Positions 9,683-18,909 of a stretch of 64,000 nt of DNA are shown here, one piece after another. This stretch comes from a virus. The stretch spans positions 124,001 through 188,000 of IMG/VR virus record IMGVR_UViG_3300026097_000876. One strand, 5' to 3'. Position numbers and translations under genes: made by a program. Position 1 is the stretch's first letter. Every line of letters starts with the position of its first letter. Under the pieces are notes generated by a model. The model was not told where the DNA came from. It was given only the letters and a program-made list of their open reading frames with translations, and did no database searches.

Positions 9683-10234
9683 TTATGCTCCAAATGCTAC
9701 TGCAAGGGCTGTAGCCGTTGCGTCTACATAACTTTTTCGTGTTGCGTGTTCTGATCTTGTAGGCTCATTAGTTAAATTAATATTATCAATTATTTGTAAA
9801 TCGCCATTAAAATTTGCGTCATTAACATTAATATTACTTGCTGTGCTGTCTGGTGCTGTAGTCATATCAATAGTATACACTTTAATCTGTCCAGGTGTAT
9901 TGTATCCAATATCTACATTATCAAACGCTCCTGGTATTGCTCCATAACTATTAACTACAACTCTGCCATTAATAACTGCTAGTGTTGAATTTCCTAAGTA
10001 ATTAACTTTAAATACACCGCCTGTGACCGCAAGACTTTCAAAGCTGTTTGAGACCTGAGTACCGGTATCGTCCGCATCATCTTCAGGCTCGACAAAAGCA
10101 ACAAATGGTTGTCCATTTAGCAAAATACTTTGTACGTCAAGTACAGGTGCTGTAATTTTACCCGATGTATCTACTGTAAAATTAGGACTTTCAAATCCGT
10201 TTTGTGCTTGAAATTTATCATTAATTACTGTCAT
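9683..10234 (-). CDS. Small virion protein with fibre-type C-terminal motif
   Basis: 183 aa. The N-terminus (NDKFQAQNGFESPNFTVDTSG) and the C-terminal EPTRSEHATRKSYVD resemble phage tail-fibre and virion proteins, where A(T)xKxYVD motifs recur. An acidic stretch EPEDDADDTG lies near residues 50-59. It sits between two other virion genes with gaps of 6 and 8 bases, so it is part of the same late message. No enzymatic residues were recognised. Exact location in the virion is unknown. Confidence 0.6.
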   Translation of the reverse strand: MTVINDKFQAQNGFESPNFTVDTSGKITAPVLDVQSILLNGQPFVAFVEPEDDADDTGTQVSNSFESLAVTGGVFKVNYLGNSTLAVINGRVVVNSYGAIPGAFDNVDIGYNTPGQIKVYTIDMTTAPDSTASNINVNDANFNGDLQIIDNINLTNEPTRSEHATRKSYVDATATALAVAFGA

Positions 10235-10242
10235 AGTTTACC

Positions 10243-11727
10243 TTAAATTGCACTAATTTCTTTAATTGTAATTGTTCCTCTCATTGCACTGTGTACTGTA
10301 CATTGATATGCATAGTTACCACTAATGTTCGAAGGAATTTTCCAATAAAGTGTTCCGCCAGTCTGTCCTTGCGCATCTGATCCAGTTGACACTGTTCCGT
10401 CTGTAGAAACGTGAACTAGTCCAGTATTATATTGTGTGCCGCCACTTGTTTCAATTTGAAACGGATGACTTCCTAACGAAGAACTGTTTAAATCAAATGC
10501 AATAGTTGTTCCGCTCATTGCAAAAATAATAGGATCTTCTGTGTTACCGTATTGATCAAATTTATAACCGTTACTAGAATCTGCTGTAACTACTAAAGAA
10601 GTGATTGCAGGATACGCCATTCTATCAATTGTAGTTCCAACATCGATCCAATTAGTTCCATTATATGCAAGCACAGCACCTGTAACTGGAGAAGTAATAG
10701 TAACGTCTGATAATGTACTAAATGAAGGACTTACGGCATCAATAGTTACTGTGTCGCCGGATACGCTAGTTGTAACATTTGTACCGCCAGCAATAGTAAG
10801 CGTGTCTGTTGTATTATCAGCTTCTGCTAGTCCAGTATCTGCTTGAACATTTGAGAAAGCATTTTGGTTTGCTTCACCCGAGTTAGGCGAACCAACATAG
10901 TTAATTGTCATAGTATCGCCTACCATTGACGTTGCAATATTTGTGCCGCCTGCAATAGTAAGTGTGTCTGTAGCACTGTTTGCTGTTGCAGATCCTGTGT
11001 CAGCACCAACTGTTTCAAATAAGTTCTGAACACTACCAGAACTTACAGTTTCAAATGTAAATCCGCCGCTACCGTCTGTTTGTAGTACTTGTCCTGCTGA
11101 ACCGTCTGAAATATTTAAATCTGTAAGTGCTGTAGGAATAGTTGGTCGATTGTTAAGATTGTTGTAATTTGTAAAGTATGCACTATCAAATCCGTCAAGG
11201 GTATCAGCATCTGTTCCGCCGCCGCCTACAGCAGTATCAACGCCTGGTGCCCACTTGGCTCCGTCCCATTTTAATACGTTACCTGTTTGCGGTGCTTGTG
11301 ATACTGTATCAACATCTGTAAGACTATTAATATTTCCGGTGTAAGCAACAGTAGCAAGAGGAGATGTATAGTTAGTAATATCTCCTGCACTAGTATCTAA
11401 TAATAATTTATGCCATTCGCCTGCATGGGCAACATGAACTGTACCAGTTTGGTGATTGTGTAATAGTGCACCGTGATAAGTCGCCGGATTAACTTGGTTA
11501 AGTTGATTCGTAGTTGCTACATGAAAAGATACTTTGTTAATTTTATTATCGTCGTTAGGAACATCGAGCTCTAAGCTAGAGTTTACAATATCTTTTAGGT
11601 TTGTACCGTCACCTAATGCATTGTACATTTCATCAGTGTTACTATTCAGTTTAGTACCAGCGGCTCTGAGTGTATCACCCGTTCCGTCGTTTGCTGATGT
11701 ACCTATATTAATTGTTGATTTTGCCAT
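10243..11727 (-). CDS. Virion protein with C-terminal cupredoxin (type 1 copper) domain
   Basis: 494 aa. The N-terminus (INIGTSANDGTGDTLR) is typical of marine T4-like virion proteins. The middle has two copies of a ~45-residue unit, each with ADTG and TDTLTIAGGTN (about residues 235-325). Residues about 379-494 form a cupredoxin-like domain: a His in GSHPF (about 421) and the ligand loop CTVHSAM with Cys476, His479 and Met482. The C-x2-H-x2-M spacing matches that of amicyanin-type blue copper proteins. Copper binding is inferred from the four ligands and not shown. The domain is C-terminal, so it could be displayed outward on the fibre. It lies 3 bases downstream of the 171-aa gene. Confidence 0.7.
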   Translation of the reverse strand: MAKSTINIGTSANDGTGDTLRAAGTKLNSNTDEMYNALGDGTNLKDIVNSSLELDVPNDDNKINKVSFHVATTNQLNQVNPATYHGALLHNHQTGTVHVAHAGEWHKLLLDTSAGDITNYTSPLATVAYTGNINSLTDVDTVSQAPQTGNVLKWDGAKWAPGVDTAVGGGGTDADTLDGFDSAYFTNYNNLNNRPTIPTALTDLNISDGSAGQVLQTDGSGGFTFETVSSGSVQNLFETVGADTGSATANSATDTLTIAGGTNIATSMVGDTMTINYVGSPNSGEANQNAFSNVQADTGLAEADNTTDTLTIAGGTNVTTSVSGDTVTIDAVSPSFSTLSDVTITSPVTGAVLAYNGTNWIDVGTTIDRMAYPAITSLVVTADSSNGYKFDQYGNTEDPIIFAMSGTTIAFDLNSSSLGSHPFQIETSGGTQYNTGLVHVSTDGTVSTGSDAQGQTGGTLYWKIPSNISGNYAYQCTVHSAMRGTITIKEISAI

Positions 11728-11730
11728 TCT

Positions 11731-12246
11731 TTACACCTTGTCAAATGTTATACTTGTATTATCCATAGTATTATCGATGCTATCAAATGTATTTATACCA
11801 TCTGACTCAACTGTTGATACATCTGCGATAATAGCAGGAGGAGTAAGCTGATGAATTGTTTTTGCATACGTTGCGTGGAAAATTAATTTTGCACCTGTGT
11901 ATATGGATGATGCAGGACGGACCATCACTTTACAAATACTTTCGTCAACTGTTACTTCTAATGTAATTAATTCTTGGTTAATACTTGAACGACCAAACAC
12001 GCTTGCAACAGCTCTGTCTGGTCTTGCAACTACAGAAAGTTGCATAATTTCTTTTTCGTTGGAGTCATACTCTACAGTAATTTGATAAACTACACTACTG
12101 AAATCGCCCACATGCCAAGAGTCCATTACAGTATTGGGATGGACTCCTAGCCAGTTTCCTTTATAACTGAAACTATTTCTATCTGGAAGATGTATTGTGT
12201 TGTTTAAACCTTTTGAAAAAAGATTTGTTAGTAATTTATTCATCAT
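11731..12246 (-). CDS. Virion protein of unknown function
   Basis: 171 aa, first gene of the transcription unit running to 3737, with a GATAAATA late box 16 bases upstream of its start. The N-terminus MNKLLTNLFSKGLNN is amphipathic; the rest is predicted-beta in composition (VVYQITVEYDSNEKEIMQLSVVA). No motif is recognised. Its position and late promoter make it a virion or assembly protein; nothing more can be assigned. Confidence 0.5.
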   Translation of the reverse strand: MMNKLLTNLFSKGLNNTIHLPDRNSFSYKGNWLGVHPNTVMDSWHVGDFSSVVYQITVEYDSNEKEIMQLSVVARPDRAVASVFGRSSINQELITLEVTVDESICKVMVRPASSIYTGAKLIFHATYAKTIHQLTPPAIIADVSTVESDGINTFDSIDNTMDNTSITFDKV

Positions 12247-12261
12247 TAGTGCTCCGTATAG

Positions 12262-12269
12262 TATTTATC
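12262..12269 (-). promoter_or_regulatory. Late promoter box GATAAATA
   Basis: On the minus strand the box reads GATAAATA, close to the T4 late consensus TATAAATA recognised by gp55-RNA polymerase. It lies 16 bases before the 171-aa virion gene and just beyond the end of the decoration cassette. Confidence 0.65.
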
Positions 12270-12299
12270 GTTTTACAAATATATATAGCACTAGTTATT

Positions 12300-12896
12300 T
12301 TAAGATAGATCTACTAGACTGTGTGCAAATTGGTATAAGTTATCAAACACATCAGTTTGTTTTTTTAGATCTTTGTTTGCAAAAGTTTCTAACTTCTTGG
12401 CTGTTTCTTGACCGTATCCTGTACGTACCAAAACTGGTTTAGCTTTTGCTTTGACTGCAGCTTTTAAATCTGTGATTTTGTCTCCAACATATAAACCATT
12501 AGTCCATTTGACGCCTACTTCTGCCGCAGCTCTTTTGAACATACCAGTATTAGGTTTTGCATATATATCATCTTTTAAATTTGTAGTTGAGTAATACAGT
12601 CCGTTAATACTACGACAGCCGATATCTCCTAATAAACTTAACATATGATTATGCACAACATCAACATCGACCGAGTCCATAATGCCTTTCATTATTCCTG
12701 CTTGGTTAGTAAGAATTACGACATCGTATCCTTTGTCTCGAATTATCTTAATTGCTTCGAGACTCCCTTCGATAGGCTTAAATTGTTCTGGCTTGGTTAC
12801 ATATGTGCCTATGTCTTCATTAATAGTTCCATCTCGATCTAATCCAATTACTGGGGGTTGCATATTAATCTCCATAGTTTTAATTAAGGTCTCCAC
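12300..12896 (-). CDS. gmhB: GmhB-like heptose-bisphosphate phosphatase (HAD superfamily)
   Basis: 198 aa HAD phosphatase of the GmhB/HisB-N type. Motif I is GLDRDGTIN (residues about 19-27), motif II VVILTNQAGI, a following Lys in YAKPNTGMF, and motif III YVGDKITDLKAA. GmhB removes the 7-phosphate of heptose-1,7-bisphosphate between the kinase and adenylyltransferase steps of HldE. The zinc-binding Cys/His loop of canonical GmhB is missing; the corresponding segment is YYSTTNLKDDIYAKP. It ends the decoration operon and overlaps the SGNH-like gene by 13 bases. The presence of HldE and HldD in the same phage supports a heptose substrate, although the family also contains histidinol phosphatases. 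Confidence 0.75.
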   Translation of the reverse strand: METLIKTMEINMQPPVIGLDRDGTINEDIGTYVTKPEQFKPIEGSLEAIKIIRDKGYDVVILTNQAGIMKGIMDSVDVDVVHNHMLSLLGDIGCRSINGLYYSTTNLKDDIYAKPNTGMFKRAAAEVGVKWTNGLYVGDKITDLKAAVKAKAKPVLVRTGYGQETAKKLETFANKDLKKQTDVFDNLYQFAHSLVDLS

Positions 12897-13747
12897 CTAT
12901 CGTCGGACCAACCAATTTTATCAGGGTTAAACCATTGTAATTCTTCTAATACAATCGGATCTTTATCTCGATATTGATCGTGCCAGCTGTCAACAAACTG
13001 TTTAGTTTCATCATTTAATGGTTCTATGTATTGTTCTACAAAACTAGCCGCTTCGTGTGTTAACGGATGCACTTCAGCCAAAAGCATATGTGCATGTTCT
13101 TCTTTAAGTGTTGGAACACTTTTTGGCCGTGTTTTGAAAAATTCGTCAGTTACTCCAAAATTTAATGCATTGAGTATAGGAGGACAAGTTGTTTCTATGT
13201 CATCTTTATAAACTTCTAACACAGCTCTAATATCTTCTAATTCTAATTTTTCATTTTGTTGATTAAAAGTTTTAGACTGTTCTTCCCATCCTTCTACTGG
13301 ATCTCTAAAACATGTTGAATAAACTTTACATCCGATTGATTTCAGTGCCTTATGGGTAGAACTAATTATAGCACAATCGCGCATTGTACAATGCATTAAA
13401 TCTGACCACTGCCACTGACCTTCGTACAGATAGTTATTTAAAATAAATTTTTCTTCATTGTGATGAGTAAAATTATTAAAGTTTCCAGGCGTCCACCATC
13501 CTTTACCCATATGATATCTATCTTCTCGAAACATACTGCTCCATTGAAGCAAAATAATATCATCTTTGTTAAATTTATGTACAGTATTTGCTTCCCACAG
13601 GCGTGTATTGATGTACATGTTGCCTGCACCCGACTTGGCCCAATTAGATCCTTCGTATCCTTGAGATTTGTATTGGTGAATTAGAATATCTGCCCACGTA
13701 GGATAAAAATATTGAGTGAGGCTGCATCCAAATGCAAAAATCCTCAA
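12884..13747 (-). CDS. SGNH/GDSL hydrolase-like protein
   Basis: 287 aa. The N-terminus FAFGCSLTQYFYPTWADIL is a variant of the GDSL block with GCSLT carrying the candidate nucleophile Ser near residue 9. WAKSGAGNMY supplies a block-II Gly, and LAEVHPLTHEA near residues 223-233 gives a candidate block-V acid and His. The block-III Asn is not obvious (LLQWSSMF). Family members deacylate or deacetylate lipids and polysaccharides, and some transfer acyl groups. It is embedded between a halogenase (4-base overlap) and the GmhB-like gene, pointing to glycan or protein decoration. Substrate unknown. Confidence 0.6.
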   Translation of the reverse strand: MRIFAFGCSLTQYFYPTWADILIHQYKSQGYEGSNWAKSGAGNMYINTRLWEANTVHKFNKDDIILLQWSSMFREDRYHMGKGWWTPGNFNNFTHHNEEKFILNNYLYEGQWQWSDLMHCTMRDCAIISSTHKALKSIGCKVYSTCFRDPVEGWEEQSKTFNQQNEKLELEDIRAVLEVYKDDIETTCPPILNALNFGVTDEFFKTRPKSVPTLKEEHAHMLLAEVHPLTHEAASFVEQYIEPLNDETKQFVDSWHDQYRDKDPIVLEELQWFNPDKIGWSDDRWRP

Positions 13748-15210
13748 ACCAACCTCCTTAATAAGTCTAACATCATCTTATGTGGAATGGCTCTAATACT
13801 ATCAAAATTAATTTTTTCTTGGCATTTTTGGTTTACATATTGCTGAACGTCTGATGGTAACGTATTATATTGAGATAATATATCTTTATTATTAAATAAT
13901 CCTAGTCCATGCATAACAATTGCATAATTATACTCATTAAACAATATTTTTTTAGTATGAGACGTTAGATCATCAGCAACTGGCATTCGATTTTCCCACA
14001 TTTTAAGATTTTTTTCTAGAGATTCTGGAATAGGAGTATCTGCTACAGCTCTCCAAAATGGTGTGTCTCTTCTTTTTGTTATATAATGTAGTACAATAAA
14101 GTCTCTAATATTGTTCATAATAGAATCAACTTCTACATTATATCGATCAATAGATTCTTGATTATAATTTACTAATCGCTGTGCAAGCAAAAAACTTTGA
14201 TTAATACTAGTTCCAATCGAACTTGCTTCCAACGGTTCAACAAAGCTAGCACTCAGCCCAATTGCACAAACATTATTAATCCATGGGCGATCTAAAGCAC
14301 CAGGATCGAATTTGATGTGTTTAGCAACAGTTACATCGTAACCAAGGTATTCTTCAACTTCTTTTTGCGCTTCCTCGGCTGTAATATAATCACTATCGAA
14401 AATATATCCGTTCCCTTTTCGGTCGTATACTGGAATTCTGAACATCCAACCCGAATTCATAGCTTTAGCTAGTGTCCACATAGGAGTTTCTTCCTCCTCA
14501 GGAGTAGGAAAAACAATAGCTTCCTTCATTTTGAGGTATTTACTGTAGCTATTCCATGTAGCACCCAATTTATTAATTAGTAGACGTTTAAATCCTGTGC
14601 AATCAATATAAAAATCATAATGATAGTCTTGCTTTTCACCTTTTAAAGTTTTAATTTCGCCTTTTAATACATTAACATCTACAATTTCATCATCATATAC
14701 ATTACACCCTTTAGATATTGCAAAATTTGTTAAAAAATCGTTTAACTTGTTAGTGTTAAAATGATATTGACTTACGCCTGTATCATTTGGGCGTTCTTCC
14801 ATAAATTTATTGAAAGGTGTAAGATTTTTCCAAAGATAATCTCCAGTTAAGTCTCGAGGATCAACGTTTTCACCAATTAGTTTGGCATAACACATTGGCA
14901 TTCCGAGATGTTCTCCTACAAACGGATCGTGTACATTTTGTAGATAAGGTTTTTCGCTCCAGTCTTCAAACATAATACCTGCTTTGTAGGTTGCATCACA
15001 CTCTTTTACAAGAGTTCCTGCTGGAATCCCTACATAATCCATAAATGCAGACCAGTGTTCTGTGGATCCTTCGCCTACACCGATTGTTCCTATTTTCGTA
15101 GACCTAATTACATCTACAGTAAAGTTAGGAAAACTTGTTTTTAATATTAATGCGCTTACAAAGCCTGCGGTTCCACCGCCTACCACTGCTATTTTCATAT
15201 TTTTATTCAT
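13744..15210 (-). CDS. Tryptophan halogenase family protein (complete)
   Basis: 488 aa, close to the usual family length (about 500). The N-terminal IAVVGGGTAGFVSALIL is the FAD-binding GxGxxG motif, followed by GVGEGSTEHW. The candidate catalytic Lys lies in ECDATYKAGIMFEDW (near residue 78), the aromatic motif is GWMFRIP, and FVEPLEASSIGTSI carries the conserved Glu. These enzymes need a flavin reductase to supply FADH2; none is visible in the window. The gene overlaps the SGNH-like and 2OG genes by 4 and 8 bases. It is homologous to the halogenase at 1-1284 but diverged, so the two probably differ in substrate. Halogenation is the family activity; the target is unknown. Confidence 0.88.
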   Translation of the reverse strand: MNKNMKIAVVGGGTAGFVSALILKTSFPNFTVDVIRSTKIGTIGVGEGSTEHWSAFMDYVGIPAGTLVKECDATYKAGIMFEDWSEKPYLQNVHDPFVGEHLGMPMCYAKLIGENVDPRDLTGDYLWKNLTPFNKFMEERPNDTGVSQYHFNTNKLNDFLTNFAISKGCNVYDDEIVDVNVLKGEIKTLKGEKQDYHYDFYIDCTGFKRLLINKLGATWNSYSKYLKMKEAIVFPTPEEEETPMWTLAKAMNSGWMFRIPVYDRKGNGYIFDSDYITAEEAQKEVEEYLGYDVTVAKHIKFDPGALDRPWINNVCAIGLSASFVEPLEASSIGTSINQSFLLAQRLVNYNQESIDRYNVEVDSIMNNIRDFIVLHYITKRRDTPFWRAVADTPIPESLEKNLKMWENRMPVADDLTSHTKKILFNEYNYAIVMHGLGLFNNKDILSQYNTLPSDVQQYVNQKCQEKINFDSIRAIPHKMMLDLLRRLV

Positions 15211-15778
15211 CTAAGGTATACCATCCAGTTACAATATACTTAACGCCTTTATAAATAGGATTACCTCGATGTGGATGTGTAAATGATGTTGGAAAAATAC
15301 AAAGTTTGCCTGGTTCAGGTTTACATTTGACTCCTTGATATAAAAATTCTGTTTCGCCGCCTTCGTCAACAGCATTTAAGTAAACTGTATAAGCAAGTAT
15401 GCGTGATGCTGAACTCAAATCAGCATTTTCACAATGCCAGGCATGATACCCTTGATGAGGTTTAGTTTTTTGTACACTCATTCCTTTAGGAGAGTGTTGC
15501 ATTACGTTTCCTAAACTTTCATATTTGCTGCGATACTTGTCTGTGTAAATTTTATTAAGAGTAGAATAGAAAAAATGACACAAGTCTTCATCAGCATGAT
15601 ATCTCGAATTGTGATTTGCCCAATCCATCATTACACGTTCGTCTTGATTTTTTGCACTGCTTTCTAAATTTGTAAGTTGGCTAGCAGACATTTCTTCAAA
15701 ACGTTTAATTACTTGCTTACACCAATCAATTGGAAAAGCATTTGAATATTCTTCGATTCCGTTAAAATTGCCTTCCAT
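15203..15778 (-). CDS. 2OG-Fe(II) oxygenase, prolyl-4-hydroxylase-like
   Basis: 191 aa double-stranded beta-helix oxygenase. Metal ligands visible: His and Glu in HAWHCEN (about residues 110-116) and the distal His in TSFTHPHRGNP (about 165-175). The 2OG-binding basic residue is the Lys in GVKYIVTGWYT. YTVYLNAVDEGGETEF is the typical core-strand segment of prolyl-hydroxylase-like enzymes. The HxE variant of HxD is noted. It lies between the DUF6445-like gene (8-base gap) and the halogenase (8-base overlap). Likely hydroxylates a protein side chain or small molecule during the late phase. Confidence 0.82.
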   Translation of the reverse strand: MEGNFNGIEEYSNAFPIDWCKQVIKRFEEMSASQLTNLESSAKNQDERVMMDWANHNSRYHADEDLCHFFYSTLNKIYTDKYRSKYESLGNVMQHSPKGMSVQKTKPHQGYHAWHCENADLSSASRILAYTVYLNAVDEGGETEFLYQGVKCKPEPGKLCIFPTSFTHPHRGNPIYKGVKYIVTGWYTLDE

Positions 15779-15786
15779 AATGACTC

Positions 15787-16488
15787 CTAAATAAAAAATT
15801 GTTGATTAATACGGTAGTTGTCGTTTACAAACATATGAGGTTTAACATACGCTGTATGAAGAACTGCCTGATTATACAAAACCATTCTATTAAAAACCAT
15901 CGGCACCATGCCAATCATTTCCCAATCATATGTTGTATCTGTAATATATTCTCTAACAGGATGTTTGCCTTTTACATCTAGCGTATGTGTTATTGAAGTA
16001 TCGTCATAATACGTCTTTCCGCCAAATTTATAAAAACTAGTCCCACCGTTGCACTCGTTAGCCGTATTAAGATAAATCGTTGAAGCTAAATTTCTTCCAC
16101 TAGTATTGTCCATATGAGGACATATAGGAGGTAGATTCTCGCTCTGCATTACATTTACCATAAATGTTGCATTTGTAAAACTACGTATCATATATCCCGG
16201 ATCATATTCTTTCATAATATCTGGAAAATATGTTCTTGCTAATTGATCATAAATCCAAGACATATTAGAAAGTTCATAAAACGCATTAATTCTTAATGCT
16301 GGATTGTTTCCTCTAATGCGCTTGTTTGTTGATGCAGGAATGTTCAAAGCTAGTTCTCGAACCATGTGAGGATTTTTGTAAAAATTATCAACTGAGATAA
16401 CAGTTACATCCCCAAATTTATGAACATATGGTTGATAGTCTGGATTAATTGCAAATACTTCGTCTTCGTCAATTGTTTTTTTATGCAT
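15787..16488 (-). CDS. DUF6445-like double-stranded beta-helix protein
   Basis: 233 aa. The central part PHMDNT...LASTIYLNT and NGGTSFYKFGG, and the C-terminal LYNQAVLHTAYV...YRINQQFFI, have the layout of a 2OG-oxygenase fold: HxD in CPHMD and a distal His in VLHTAY. It resembles the DUF6445 family, which often neighbours tryptophan halogenases in bacteria. The terminal basic residue may be the Arg in YRINQQ. It overlaps the upstream oxygenase gene by 8 bases. The HxD...H set suggests iron binding, but the reaction is unknown. Family naming is from memory and should be treated as moderate confidence. Confidence 0.65.
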   Translation of the reverse strand: MHKKTIDEDEVFAINPDYQPYVHKFGDVTVISVDNFYKNPHMVRELALNIPASTNKRIRGNNPALRINAFYELSNMSWIYDQLARTYFPDIMKEYDPGYMIRSFTNATFMVNVMQSENLPPICPHMDNTSGRNLASTIYLNTANECNGGTSFYKFGGKTYYDDTSITHTLDVKGKHPVREYITDTTYDWEMIGMVPMVFNRMVLYNQAVLHTAYVKPHMFVNDNYRINQQFFI

Positions 16489-17083
16489 CTGTTTTCTCTG
16501 TTAGTATAAAGTTAGCACTAATCGTTGCTCGTATGTCTTGACTTTTATTGTGTGTTACGTAATGTTCCATTACACTAGGAAAATAAATGATATCTCCTTC
16601 AACTAGCGGGGGAGTTACTCTATTATTATATTTAAAAGGCTGTGTAGTTAAACTAGGAAGGTCTGATTGATGGAAAAAATCATATGCATTTTTATAAAAA
16701 ACAAAATTTCCACTATTAGGAGGTACTTTCATCATATATGCACAGCTAATAATACTAGGACCTGCGTGATTATGAACTTCTTGGTGTTGTCCTTGAGAAT
16801 ACCTATTTAACCAACATTCGATTCGATAATCAATTGGAAGATCAATATTAAAAATTTCAAGATATTCGTTTAAACCGTTAATTGCAGACCTAATAAACTT
16901 TTGATATGGCAAGCTATCAGCATCTCGATTTCCAAAGGTAGTGTCAACGTTGCTATACCAAGTATCGACTTTATTAAAATATTCATCAGACTCTAACACT
17001 TGGTTAAAGTCTGTTTGAACATCTTGATGATTGTTTAGTTGTGTCTTATAGACAGGAATTGAGAATAAATCATAGTGTGTCAT
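16481..17083 (-). CDS. 2OG-Fe(II) oxygenase family protein (TIGR02466-like)
   Basis: 200 aa. The opening DLFSIPVYKTQLNN and the core WLNRYSQGQHQEVHNHAGPSI match putative 2OG oxygenases frequent in marine phages. The later GDIIYFPSVMEHYVTHNKS and RATISANFIL supply the distal His (MEHYV) and the 2OG-binding Arg. The proximal pair is probably in QEVHNH, so the usual HxD is replaced by H-N-H and iron ligation is less certain. It lies 2 bases downstream of the carbamoyltransferase gene and overlaps the DUF6445-like gene. Role within the decoration cassette is inferred only. Confidence 0.75.
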   Translation of the reverse strand: MTHYDLFSIPVYKTQLNNHQDVQTDFNQVLESDEYFNKVDTWYSNVDTTFGNRDADSLPYQKFIRSAINGLNEYLEIFNIDLPIDYRIECWLNRYSQGQHQEVHNHAGPSIISCAYMMKVPPNSGNFVFYKNAYDFFHQSDLPSLTTQPFKYNNRVTPPLVEGDIIYFPSVMEHYVTHNKSQDIRATISANFILTEKTDA

Positions 17084-17085
17084 TA

Positions 17086-18909
17086 CTAGTTTTTCATTTC
17101 AATTAGTTTACCATATTCGGGCAAGAAACAGTACTCCATTTCACTATTATACAATGTCCTAACAGCGTCGTCAAGTGTTTCCACTAAAGGTTCGCCGCCT
17201 AGATTAAACGATGTATTAAAGATAATCGGAACACCTGTTTGCTCATAGAACGTTTTAATTAAATTATAATAGTGTTTGTTTTGATTTTCAGTAACAGTTT
17301 GAATTCGACATGTGCCGTCAACATGAATAATACTAGGAATTTTTTCTTCAATACCTGGTTGACAGTTCATTGCATACATCATATGCGGAGATTCTTTTAA
17401 TCCTCGCATGTCAAACCATTCGTGTGCATGTTCTAATAAAATAGACCCAGCAAATGGACGGAAGTATTCTCTACGCTTGACTTTGTTTACATAATCTTTA
17501 CCATCTTCTGCAGTAGGGTCAAACAAAATACTTCTGTTACCTAATGCCCTAGGGCCGTTTTCACTTTGCCCTTGAAACATAGTTACAATATTTTTGTTTT
17601 TAATTAAATCAACTACAGTGTTATAATCAGCATCGACAATACTAGCACCATACTTATTTGCTGTTTCTTCGATCTGTTCAGCTGTGTAAGAATATTCAAA
17701 TCCTTCATATATAGTTTCTGCATACGATCTTACTTTTTTATCTTTAGTAGTTTGATGATAAATTAACATTGCGGCGCCGATTGCTGTTCCTGCATCGCTC
17801 GATACTGGCTCTACATATAAATTAATGCCTTCGTCGTTTAGTTTATCAAGATACCAATAGTTGGCTACACAGTTTAATGCGTATCCGCCACTAAGAACTA
17901 CATTTTTATTGCCACTCATTTCCACTGCTTTAAAAATAAGATTTAAAACTTCTTGTTGAGATTGTTCTTGAACAGCGTATGCAAGATCTCTTCTATTTTC
18001 AAGTGTTGTTAAGTCTATATTACTATTTTGCACATCTTGTGAAGTTTCAAGAAACTCATATTTGCCTTCGTTAACTAATGCAGCATTAGGATAAGTAGGA
18101 ATAATTACGTTTCTGTCACTAGTTCTCCATTTTCCGCCATTACCGTCTGTATAAATTGGAGGAATATTATTGTTTGGTTTTCCATATGGTGCTAATCCCA
18201 TTGTTTTGCCAGCTTCAATTGGTTGAAATCCGCAATACTGAGTTACAGCCTCGTATGCTTTAGTAATTCCTGCACTATCATCAAGCACCAGTTCGTGATA
18301 TCCTTCTTCACCTTCTCGATCTGAAGGTATAAATGGCACATGTGCTCCAGGAAACGGTCCATTCGCTCCTTGATGCTTATACAATGTTTTTAAGTTATCA
18401 GGATAATTACAATTAAAAATACTTTCGCATTCCCATGTCATAAATTCTTCTTGGAATTGTCCTGCATTAATATTCATAGGAATAAAAGTACCAGCGCCAT
18501 CAACTACGACAGCTGTTGCTGTTTCAAATCCTGAACGATAAAATGCACAAGCAGCATGAAGTTTATGATGAATGTGACTAAGGTCTATAACTTGTCTATG
18601 ATCAAAATTAGGACCGTATGCACTTTCTGATCGATCAATTAACCCTAATTTTCTTGCTAATCCAGTGTACATGTCTCCACCGCTGAAGTCGATTCTGCTA
18701 GAGTCTGATAGCGGTTGTGTATGTGCCACAACTAGATAATCAAGTTTATCGGTATAATCTAAAAATTTAATCATTGCGGCAAGTGGGCCGCCGTCGTATT
18801 TTTTACGAGTAAGGCGTTCTTCTTCAATTGCAAATACAATTTCACCGTCTTTCAATAAAACAGCACCGCCGTTGTGTCCTCTTGTAATTGCTCCAATCCA
18901 CTGCGTCAT
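17086..18909 (-). CDS. Carbamoyltransferase, NodU/CmcH family
   Basis: 607 aa, full family length. The N-terminal Kae1/ASKHA-like domain (about 1-390) shows AITRGHNGGAVLL, the metal-binding HHKLHAA, VVVDGAG and VVLSGGYALNCVAN. The C-terminal YrdC-like domain (about 430-607) shows QSENGPRALGNRSIL and YFRPFAGSIL. Such enzymes transfer a carbamoyl group from carbamoyl phosphate, via carbamoyl-AMP, to hydroxyls of sugars or natural products. Beside a GT9 enzyme and hydroxylases, a sugar hydroxyl or a hydroxylated side chain is a natural candidate acceptor. It overlaps the upstream unknown gene by 4 bases (ATGA), so expression is coupled. Confidence 0.9.
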   Translation of the reverse strand: MTQWIGAITRGHNGGAVLLKDGEIVFAIEEERLTRKKYDGGPLAAMIKFLDYTDKLDYLVVAHTQPLSDSSRIDFSGGDMYTGLARKLGLIDRSESAYGPNFDHRQVIDLSHIHHKLHAACAFYRSGFETATAVVVDGAGTFIPMNINAGQFQEEFMTWECESIFNCNYPDNLKTLYKHQGANGPFPGAHVPFIPSDREGEEGYHELVLDDSAGITKAYEAVTQYCGFQPIEAGKTMGLAPYGKPNNNIPPIYTDGNGGKWRTSDRNVIIPTYPNAALVNEGKYEFLETSQDVQNSNIDLTTLENRRDLAYAVQEQSQQEVLNLIFKAVEMSGNKNVVLSGGYALNCVANYWYLDKLNDEGINLYVEPVSSDAGTAIGAAMLIYHQTTKDKKVRSYAETIYEGFEYSYTAEQIEETANKYGASIVDADYNTVVDLIKNKNIVTMFQGQSENGPRALGNRSILFDPTAEDGKDYVNKVKRREYFRPFAGSILLEHAHEWFDMRGLKESPHMMYAMNCQPGIEEKIPSIIHVDGTCRIQTVTENQNKHYYNLIKTFYEQTGVPIIFNTSFNLGGEPLVETLDDAVRTLYNSEMEYCFLPEYGKLIEMKN

